A stretch of DNA of 11,644 nucleotides, from the NCBI GenBank assembly GCA_002405805.1, contig DHMN01000059.1, positions 23,953-35,596 on the forward strand, given 5' to 3'. The notes beneath the pieces are model-generated. The model had not been told where the DNA came from. It did no database searches and worked only from the letters and a program-made list of their open reading frames with translations. How positions within the stretch are numbered: position 1 is the stretch's first letter; every line of letters begins with the position of its first letter. Position numbers and translations under genes: made by a program. Origin of the DNA: Cyanobacteria bacterium UBA4641. Its GTDB lineage: Bacteria; Cyanobacteriota; Vampirovibrionia; Gastranaerophilales; Gastranaerophilaceae. Shown piece after piece: positions 6,936-11,644 of the stretch.

Positions 6936-7622
6936 ATGGAAGTTAAAAATTTTATAAATAAAATATTAATAGTATCAGCAATAGCGCTTGTACTTCCAAC
7001 AAGCAGTATTGCCGCACAAGCTCCGCAAGAAACAGTTCCGCACCAATACCCTGCAAAATATACCCCTGAATATGTCAGACAAATTACTCCAAAATACAAA
7101 GATGTCGGAAAAGATGAAGTTTTTTATGTTGCACTTGATATGCTAACCAATACAAAAGGTATGTTTTCGCGAAATGCAATTTTAGGGAGCAACTTGTCAG
7201 GCAAACCTGTAAAAATCGAGTTTAGAGATTTGGGACAAATTAATGAAAAATATACAAGTTTTGACGCCCTTGGTTGGAAAAAAGGTAAAAATTTATACAT
7301 CTATATCAGCAACAAACACAAAAACGCACCGGCAGGAGCTATTGCAGCTTTATTATCACATGAAGCTCTTCACCAAGATGAATTTAATTCTCTAGCTGAA
7401 GAAACTTACGCATGGACAATGGAAGCCGTTGTTTGGGATGATATTTTAAAAATTTATCCTGAAAGTGACCAAGATGGCTTTGCTCTGGTTAAACGTGAAA
7501 ACACATTGAAAAAACTTTTAGAAAAAGGGAATTACACAAACAGATATATCAAAAAAGCCGTAATGCAAAATTCAGGCTACAAAAATTTGCCCTCATATTC
7601 CCCAGGATTTGACAATTTGTAA
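6936..7622 (+). CDS. Exported putative zinc metallopeptidase (HEALH motif), function unknown
   Basis: The 228-residue product has a Sec signal peptide: KNFINK, then a hydrophobic stretch at about 9-20, then PTSSIAA with probable cleavage around 27. Residues 142-146 read HEALH, an exact HExxH zincin motif in the setting LLSHEALHQDEF. It is followed by acidic residues E155, E156 and E163, one of which could be a gluzincin-type third ligand. The rest does not match a family I can name with certainty. Both the short length and the simple motif could mean a minimal secreted peptidase or a non-catalytic relative. GGAG at 6924-6927 sits 8 nt before the ATG. The next gene is the S41 envelope protease, so this may be an envelope proteolysis neighbourhood, though the genes appear to have separate promoters. 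Confidence 0.8.
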   Translation: MEVKNFINKILIVSAIALVLPTSSIAAQAPQETVPHQYPAKYTPEYVRQITPKYKDVGKDEVFYVALDMLTNTKGMFSRNAILGSNLSGKPVKIEFRDLGQINEKYTSFDALGWKKGKNLYIYISNKHKNAPAGAIAALLSHEALHQDEFNSLAEETYAWTMEAVVWDDILKIYPESDQDGFALVKRENTLKKLLEKGNYTNRYIKKAVMQNSGYKNLPSYSPGFDNL

Positions 7623-7642
7623 AAACATTTGAATTATACTTT

Positions 7643-7671
7643 TTATTATCAAAAAGCATATTGATTATAAA
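7643..7671 (+). promoter_or_regulatory. Weak promoter candidate of S41 protease gene
   Basis: TATAAA at 7666-7671 with TTATTA at 7643-7648 (17-bp spacer) predicts a transcription start at about 7678, three bases before the ATG. No Shine-Dalgarno sequence is visible. The -35 is poor. Confidence 0.3.
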
Positions 7672-7680
7672 AAATCCTTG

Positions 7681-8928
7681 ATGTTAAATAAAACTATGAG
7701 AAAAAGGGTTAAAGCGGTAATTTTGTTTGTTGGTGCAGCGCTGACTTTGTTTGCGGCAAATGCATTTTATTTAAACAACCACAACCCTTTTTTGGAAGTT
7801 GAACAGCAAAAAATAAATACTTCCCAAGTCTCTCCACAAAAGCTTTTTGATACAGCTTGGCAAACTGTCAAAAACGAATATTATGACCCAAGTTTCAACA
7901 AACAAGCTTGGGCAAGATGGAAATACCGCTATCGTGGAAAAATTAAAACCGAAGAAGATGCCAAAATTGCAATAGATACAATGTTGGCAAGTTTGGATGA
8001 CCCATATTCAAGATTTTTGACAAAAGAAGATTTTGCAGAACAAAACAGCTCCATTACTTCAAAAATATCAGGTATCGGAGTTAATATCATTAGTGATTCA
8101 GGTAAAATCAAAATTATCAGCGTAATTGATGATACACCTGCACAATTTGCCGACCTCAAAGTCGGTGACATTATTTTGGCGATTGATGATAAAAAAGTCA
8201 GCGGTCATTCACTTGCAGATGTTTCAAATATGGTCAGAGGTCCAGTTAATACCTTTGTAAACATTGATGTTTTGAGGAAAAAAGAACTAATTAAGAAAAA
8301 AATTATCAGAAAAGAATTTACTATAAAAACAGTCAAAAGTTCTGTTGATAAAAATATCGGCTACATCCAAATCGCAAGTTTTATCAGTAATTCTACCCCA
8401 AATGAATTTCTTGAGGCTTTAGAAAATACAAATAATACAGAAGGTTTGATTATAGATTTGCGCGGAAATACAGGCGGATTGTTGCCAAATGCCGTATTCA
8501 TCTCGAACTTATTTATTCAAAAAGGCAAAATTGTAAGTATCGTCGGTCGAAACGGTTATCATTACGATATTATGGCGCAGGATAACAATGTTAGCATAAA
8601 GAAACCTGTGATATTGCTTGTTGATGGCGCAAGCGCAAGTGCAAGCGAAATTTTTTCAGGAGCTATGAAAGATTATCATAGAGCCAAACTTGTCGGAACA
8701 AGGACTTATGGTAAAGGTATGGTACAAAAAATTATTTCTATGCCGAATGAAACAGGTCTAAACTTAACCATTGCAAAATATTTGACTCCAAAAGGTAACG
8801 ATATCAATAAACAAGGGATTGACCCTGATGTTGAACAACCGCTAAAACGTGCTGATATCCAAGCAAAACGCGATACACAATTGGAAACCGCAAAAAATAT
8901 GATGGAGAAAATGATAAGTTCAAGATAG
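7681..8928 (+). CDS. S41 family carboxyl-terminal processing protease (CtpA/Prc-like)
   Basis: This is an envelope serine protease of the Ser-Lys dyad class that trims or degrades exported proteins from their C-terminus. Numbered from the ATG at 7681, it has 415 residues. An N-terminal signal anchor covers about 10-28. A helical segment follows, with the conserved LDDPYSRFLTKEDF at about 105-118. A PDZ domain spans about 128-200 (GIGVNIISDSG, DTPAQFADLKVGDIILAIDD). The protease core starts near 222 and contains GLIIDLRGNTGGLL. The catalytic Ser is S320 in DGASASASEIFSGAM, the Lys is K345 and the Gln is Q349 in TYGKGMVQ. The Ser-Lys spacing of 25 residues matches E. coli Tsp. A TTG codon immediately before the ATG (7678) is a possible alternative start. 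The product ends in a charged tail. Confidence 0.95.
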   Translation: MLNKTMRKRVKAVILFVGAALTLFAANAFYLNNHNPFLEVEQQKINTSQVSPQKLFDTAWQTVKNEYYDPSFNKQAWARWKYRYRGKIKTEEDAKIAIDTMLASLDDPYSRFLTKEDFAEQNSSITSKISGIGVNIISDSGKIKIISVIDDTPAQFADLKVGDIILAIDDKKVSGHSLADVSNMVRGPVNTFVNIDVLRKKELIKKKIIRKEFTIKTVKSSVDKNIGYIQIASFISNSTPNEFLEALENTNNTEGLIIDLRGNTGGLLPNAVFISNLFIQKGKIVSIVGRNGYHYDIMAQDNNVSIKKPVILLVDGASASASEIFSGAMKDYHRAKLVGTRTYGKGMVQKIISMPNETGLNLTIAKYLTPKGNDINKQGIDPDVEQPLKRADIQAKRDTQLETAKNMMEKMISSR

Positions 8929-8938
8929 ATTACAAATC

Positions 8939-8967
8939 TTGACATTGTAGTTTTTCTTGCGTATATT
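8939..8967 (+). promoter_or_regulatory. Promoter of tRNA-Cys
   Basis: A consensus TTGACA at 8939-8944, a 17-bp spacer and TATATT at 8962-8967 predict a start at about 8974, four bases before the mature 5' end of the tRNA. The tRNA is therefore independently transcribed and not processed from the upstream protease message. Confidence 0.85.
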
Positions 8968-8977
8968 ATATACATAC

Positions 8978-9049
8978 GGCGACATGGCCAAGTGGTAAGG
9001 CAGAAGCCTGCAAAGCTTTTATCCCCCAGTTCGAATCTGGGTGTCGCCT
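8978..9049 (+). tRNA. tRNA-Cys (anticodon GCA)
   Basis: All cloverleaf parts can be assigned. The acceptor stem GGCGACA (8978-8984) pairs perfectly with TGTCGCC (9042-9048). The D stem is GCC/GGC. The anticodon stem GAAGC/GCTTT (9003-9007, 9015-9019) surrounds the loop CTGCAAA, with anticodon GCA at 9010-9012. The T stem CCCAG/CTGGG surrounds TTCGAAT. Base 73 is U at 9049, the discriminator typical of tRNA-Cys. CCA is not encoded; a T run follows directly. Confidence 0.97.
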
Positions 9050-9082
9050 TTTTTACAACATTAAAAATTTTTCATATAGACT

Positions 9083-9113
9083 ACCGACTTACCAAAGTCG
9101 GTTTTTGTTTTTT
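9083..9113 (+). terminator. Rho-independent terminator after tRNA-Cys
   Basis: ACCGACTT at 9083-9090 pairs perfectly with AAGTCGGT at 9095-9102 around the loop ACCA. It is followed by a T-rich tract with a single G, to 9113. It closes the tRNA-Cys unit 34 nt after the tRNA 3' end. Confidence 0.9.
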
Positions 9114-9120
9114 ATTGAAT

Positions 9121-9225
9121 TGTCTCCCTCGACTAGATATTTGTTTTGTCTCTCCGGATGGGAGAGACCGAAATTGTTTTTGAGCTGAACGCGAAAAATT
9201 ACAATTTCGAGTGAGGGTACAGACA
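9121..9225. repeat. Nested palindrome cluster, possible three-way-junction fold
   Basis: Two hairpins sit side by side: GTCTCTCC/GGAGAGAC at 9148-9168 with a 5-nt loop, and CGAAATTGT at 9169-9177 with ACAATTTCG at 9201-9209. They are enclosed by outer arms TGTCT-CCCTC (9121-9130) and GAGGG-TAC-AGACA (9213-9225). All arms are perfect apart from the TAC bulge. No frame here encodes a recognisable protein. It could be an intergenic repeat unit or a structured RNA. Confidence 0.5.
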
Positions 9226-9254
9226 ATGCTATAAATGTTCAATTACAATGAAAA

Positions 9255-9288
9255 ACCCTCACCCTACCCCCTCACCCTAGGAGAGGGT
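9255..9288. repeat. CCCTCACCCTA tandem motif with inverted tail
   Basis: CCCTCACCCTA occurs twice (9256-9266 and 9270-9279 with a C extension), followed by GGAGAGGGT, which can fold back on either copy. Such CCCTCACCCTA/GAGAGGGT sequences look like a dispersed intergenic repeat rather than a gene feature. This is recognition by style only. Confidence 0.4.
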
Positions 9289-9296
9289 ATAATGTC

Positions 9297-9603
9297 ATTC
9301 CGAACTCGTTTCGGAATCTCTAATTAAACACACAGGTCTATGTCACCCTGAATTTATTTCAGGGTCTTTTCCATGTTTAATAATTTAACATCTATTATTA
9401 TTGATAAATATTGATTATTAAAAAGATTCTGAATCAAGTTCAGAATGACAATGACTTATATGCATAATTGGAGATTCTGAATCAAGTTCGGAATGATAAT
9501 GTTTCTATTGTTCAGTTAGAGATTCTGAATAGCAAGAAAATTATGCGTTCATTTTTCACACAAATTTTCTAAGCTTTCAGAATAACATAGACCGATGTGT
9601 TTT
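9297..9603. repeat. MITE-like palindromic repeat element, copy 2
   Basis: This is homologous to 53-298 from 9310 onward. It opens with a complete hairpin, ATTCCGAA-N5-TTCGGAAT at 9297-9317, whose left arm is missing in copy 1. The core at 9326-9602 (277 bp) has 26-nt terminal inverted repeats, 9326-9351 against 9577-9602, matching at 21 of 26 positions. Internal hairpins are ACCCTGAA/TTCAGGGT at 9345-9365, two 48-bp units, and a 62-bp long hairpin at 9522-9583 of the same length as in copy 1. The core is 48 bp longer than copy 1, the length of one extra unit. No coding frame is present. Confidence 0.8.
9425..9520. repeat. Tandem pair of 48-bp hairpin units inside copy 2
   Basis: The units at 9425-9472 and 9473-9520 both begin GATTCTGAATCAAGTTC and each carries an ATTCTGAA-N5-TTCRGAAT hairpin. 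The first hairpin is perfect and the second has one G/T wobble. Copy 1 holds a single 49-nt unit at 167-215. The following sequence at 9521 starts with the same GATTCTGAAT. Confidence 0.75.
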
Positions 9604-9608
9604 CGTAG

Positions 9609-9628
9609 GTCGGCATTGCTATGCCGAC
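9609..9628. repeat. Short hairpin module GTCGGCAT/ATGCCGAC
   Basis: A perfect 8-bp stem with loop TGCT, preceded by GTAG. It lies right after the MITE-like element and is the inverted counterpart of 336-355. Confidence 0.65.
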
Positions 9629-9682
9629 AAATTTTATATTCGAACTAGTAAACCTACTTTATCAATAACTTTAACAACCTGC

Positions 9683-9699
9683 CATCCAGCCCTCTTGCC
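9683..9699. repeat. Shared pyrimidine-rich 17-mer upstream of hisS
   Basis: CATCCAGCCCTCTTGCC is identical to 377-393. It sits 29 nt before the hisS -35 box. Between 9629 and 9727 nothing else is recognisable. Confidence 0.55.
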
Positions 9700-9727
9700 C
9701 TTTAGCATACATCTTTCCACCCACCCT

Positions 9728-9755
9728 TTGACAAAGAGTCTTTAAAGAATATAAT
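9728..9755 (+). promoter_or_regulatory. hisS promoter, consensus boxes, predicted leaderless start
   Basis: TTGACA at 9728-9733, a 16-bp spacer and TATAAT at 9750-9755 are both perfect consensus hexamers. Six bases (CATTTT) separate the -10 from the ATG at 9762, so the expected +1 is the A of the start codon. There is no Shine-Dalgarno sequence and no room for a T-box or attenuator leader between promoter and gene. Confidence 0.85.
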
Positions 9756-9761
9756 CATTTT

Positions 9762-11003
9762 ATGGCTGAGATTTTAAAAGTATTAAAAGGAACAAAAGAC
9801 ATTTTGCCACAAGATATCAATATGTGGCATTTTGTAGAAGAAAAAGCGGAAAAAGTTTTTTCTAAATATGGATTTAAAGAAATAAGAACACCTATTATTG
9901 AAGTTACAGAACTTTTTGCTCGCGGTGTTGGCGACACAACAGATATTGTGAACAAAGAAATGTACACTTTTGAAAAAAGTGAACGTTCAATCACTTTGCG
10001 TCCTGAAAATACAGCAGGCGTTGTTCGTTCTTATATCGAAAACGGTATGTCAAGATTACCTGCACCGGTAAAACTTTGGTACCATGGTCCAATGTTCCGT
10101 TACGAAAGACCTCAAGCCGGTCGTCAAAGACAATTTCACCAAGTTGGGGTTGAAATGTTTGGTATCAAGCAACCTACAGCCGATGCGGAAGTTATTTTGA
10201 TGGCAGTAAACTTTTTGAAAGAACTTGGTCTAAACGATTTGGATGTTGAAATCAATTCTCTTGGTTGTCCAAAATGTAGAGATGAGTTCAAAAATAAATT
10301 AAAAGCGGTTCTAAAACCTTATTTGAGCGAACTTTGCGAAGATTGCCAAAATCGTTACGAAAAAAATCCATTAAGACTTTTGGACTGTAAAGTTGAATCT
10401 TGTAAGAAAATTTTTGAAAAACCTGAAGTTCAAGATATTATCAATTCTGATTTTATCTGCGAAGAATGTGCGGAACACTACAACGAATTGAAATTATATC
10501 TTGACAAAATGGGTGTTAAATACACCGAAAACAAACTGTTAGTAAGAGGTTTGGACTATTACAACAGAACAGTTTTTGAAATCAAATCAAATAACTTAGG
10601 CTCACAAAACGCAGTAGCAGGCGGAGGAAGATATGACGGACTTGTTGGTCAATTAGGTGGCGAACCTACTCCTGCAATTGGTTTTGCTATGGGTATGGAA
10701 AGATTGATTTCTCTAATCCCTAAAAAAGAAACCAAAAAACTTGACGGTTACGTTGTTTCAAACTTCCCTGTCGATGCATTTGTTTTGGCAGAAGAATTGA
10801 GAAGTCAAGGGTTGAATGTTGAATTTGATTTGACTAACAAAAAATTCACAAAACAATTGGAAAAAGCATCAAAACTTGCAAAATACGCATTTATTTTGGG
10901 CGAAGATGAAATTTTGAAACACCAAGTTTCAATAAAGAACCTTGAAGAAGGTAAACAAATCACCGTTGACCGCGCAAGTTGCTTAAAAATGATTGATTTA
11001 TAA
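9762..11003 (+). CDS. hisS: Histidyl-tRNA synthetase
   Basis: This class II aminoacyl-tRNA synthetase charges tRNA-His with histidine using ATP. The 413-residue protein is of normal length for the short bacterial form. N-terminal KGTKDILPQD is followed by motif 2 (VKLWYHGPMFRYERPQAGR, about 103-121, with RQFHQ after it). The HisA motif LVRGLDYYNRTVFE is at about 260-273. Motif 3 and the glycine loop are AVAGGGRYDGL and PAIGFAMGMERL at about 284-315. A C-terminal anticodon-binding domain runs from about 328. The insertion domain carries cysteine pairs CPKC (169/172), CEDC (192/195), C209/C214 and CEEC (233/236), which probably bind zinc, as in many bacterial HisRS. It has its own strong promoter and converges on the downstream glycosyltransferase gene with 2 nt between stop codons. 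Confidence 0.97.
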   Translation: MAEILKVLKGTKDILPQDINMWHFVEEKAEKVFSKYGFKEIRTPIIEVTELFARGVGDTTDIVNKEMYTFEKSERSITLRPENTAGVVRSYIENGMSRLPAPVKLWYHGPMFRYERPQAGRQRQFHQVGVEMFGIKQPTADAEVILMAVNFLKELGLNDLDVEINSLGCPKCRDEFKNKLKAVLKPYLSELCEDCQNRYEKNPLRLLDCKVESCKKIFEKPEVQDIINSDFICEECAEHYNELKLYLDKMGVKYTENKLLVRGLDYYNRTVFEIKSNNLGSQNAVAGGGRYDGLVGQLGGEPTPAIGFAMGMERLISLIPKKETKKLDGYVVSNFPVDAFVLAEELRSQGLNVEFDLTNKKFTKQLEKASKLAKYAFILGEDEILKHQVSIKNLEEGKQITVDRASCLKMIDL

Positions 11004-11005
11004 TT

Positions 11006-11644
11006 TTATTTAATAAGCCCAAAAATAAAAAATAACAAATTCTTAAAAGAATTTATTTTTAAATAAGGGCTTCTTATGTAATAGTAATAATATAATTGTT
11101 TTAGTTTATTAAATGATAAACTTTTCCAAGGCTTTTTAGCTCCAACAAAATGAATTATTACAGCATCATTACAATTTTTTGTTTTATCATTCCGCGTAAA
11201 ATTATAAATACTATCAATTATTTTAATTTTATTACCTAATGTTATATTTATAATATCTTGGTCTTGGTATTTTATTTTATCTTTATATATTTCGTTATTT
11301 TTAAAATATTTTTCTGATATATTATCTTCTCTTAATTTCTTTAAATTAAATAAAATAACACCTGCATTTATATATTCTTCAGTATCATTCATACCAATAC
11401 ATTTTTTATATTTTTCTGTATCAAAATTAATATCCTTGACTGCAGCACAATAATAATCATTAATATTTGTATTCCATAAATCTTTTAATTCATTATTTAC
11501 AACTAAATCAACATCTAAATATAAAATTCTATCTTCATTAGGTATAACATCAGCCAAAATATATCTGTAATAGGTTTCAATTGAAATATAATCAATATTT
11601 ATTTTAAAATCTTTGAAACGATTTTTATCTATATTAATATAAAA
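11006..11644 (-). CDS. Family 8 glycosyltransferase, partial (N-terminus beyond window edge)
   Basis: It probably transfers glucose or galactose from a UDP-sugar onto lipopolysaccharide core or another surface glycan. The reading frame stays open to the right edge, so the gene is 5'-truncated by the window. A TTG at 11555-11557 is not the true start, because upstream codons read ISIETYYRYILADV, a conserved family stretch. Visible motifs are EDRILYLDVDLVVN with the metal-binding DxD, then NAGVILFNLKKLRE, YQDQDIINITLG, and IIHFVGAKKPW, the C-terminal family hallmark. The tail ends hydrophobic and basic (NLLFFIFGLIK). Base composition is visibly more AT-rich than hisS, with many ATA, TTA and AAT codons, which suggests horizontal acquisition, common for surface-glycan genes. 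The family is sure; the donor and acceptor are not. Confidence 0.88.
   Translation of the reverse strand, partial: FYINIDKNRFKDFKINIDYISIETYYRYILADVIPNEDRILYLDVDLVVNNELKDLWNTNINDYYCAAVKDINFDTEKYKKCIGMNDTEEYINAGVILFNLKKLREDNISEKYFKNNEIYKDKIKYQDQDIINITLGNKIKIIDSIYNFTRNDKTKNCNDAVIIHFVGAKKPWKSLSFNKLKQLYYYYYIRSPYLKINSFKNLLFFIFGLIK
11015..11072. terminator. Inverted repeat serving as possible shared terminator of hisS
   Basis: AAGCCC at 11015-11020 pairs with GGGCTT at 11067-11072. A nested 8-bp stem, AAATTCTT/AAGAATTT at 11037-11054, is followed by ATTTTT on the plus strand. On the minus strand it is followed by a T-rich run. It lies just after the hisS stop but inside the last codons of the convergent glycosyltransferase, so terminator and coding sequence overlap. 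It is weaker than the other terminators in the window. Confidence 0.45.

Noticed and set aside
8978..9049. tRNA-Cys as an integration (att) site
   Set aside because: No integrase gene is visible and the tRNA 3' end is not duplicated nearby.
8992..9183. Plus-strand open frame of 63 codons
   Set aside because: It runs through the tRNA-Cys gene, its terminator and a palindrome cluster, so it is a chance frame.
9425..9520. Tandem 48-bp repeats as a CRISPR array
   Set aside because: There are only two adjacent units with no unique spacers between identical repeats, and no cas genes are present.
9629..9761. T-box or riboswitch leader controlling hisS
   Set aside because: The consensus promoter ends 6 nt before the ATG, so there is no transcribed leader, and no T-box sequence was seen upstream.
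11006..11557. Glycosyltransferase starting at the TTG at 11555-11557
   Set aside because: The frame continues without a stop to the window edge, and the upstream residues (YYRYILADV) belong to the conserved family core.

Overview
The window looks like an AT-rich, diderm, non-photosynthetic relative of Cyanobacteria (Vampirovibrionia/Melainabacteria, probably a gut-type Gastranaerophilales). The best evidence is the primary sigma factor. Its region 3/4 wording (ETPIGKEEDSRLGDFIE, then LRHPNRKKRLEEYVE) closely resembles cyanobacterial SigA. An exported protein with a beta-barrel-like C-terminus fits an outer membrane. The assignment is inference from protein style, not from a marker-gene tree.

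Layout. 1-479: intergenic block of dispersed palindromic repeats ending in a promoter. 480-3470: dnaG-rpoD, joined with no spacer (a macromolecular-synthesis pair, without rpsU next to it), closed by a strong terminator. 3471-3776: a 306-base gap with hairpins, a perfect 12-bp palindrome and a promoter. 3777-4727: exported acidic protein with a beta-rich C-terminus, unknown function. 4800-6854: two-gene operon of an FtsB/DivIC-like division protein and a 14-or-so-repeat TPR protein. 6936-7622: exported protein with an HExxH zincin motif. 7681-8928: S41 carboxyl-terminal processing protease. 8978-9049: tRNA-Cys with its own promoter and terminator. 9114-9761: a second block of palindromic repeats, partly homologous to 53-393. 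9762-11003: hisS. 11006 to the right edge, minus strand: a family 8 glycosyltransferase whose N-terminus lies outside the window.

The protein-coding part is mostly housekeeping: replication priming, transcription initiation, division, envelope proteolysis and tRNA charging. The most unusual signals are non-coding. (1) A 229/277-bp MITE-like element with 26-nt terminal inverted repeats occurs upstream of both dnaG and hisS. Its internal hairpins differ between copies by compensatory base changes, and an internal 48-bp unit is present once in one copy and twice in the other. (2) Several transcription units have a -10 box exactly 6-7 nt before the ATG, so the predicted transcription start is the start codon itself. 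This suggests leaderless mRNAs for dnaG, hisS, the exported protein at 3777 and perhaps the FtsB-like gene. Genes inside operons instead carry Shine-Dalgarno sequences.
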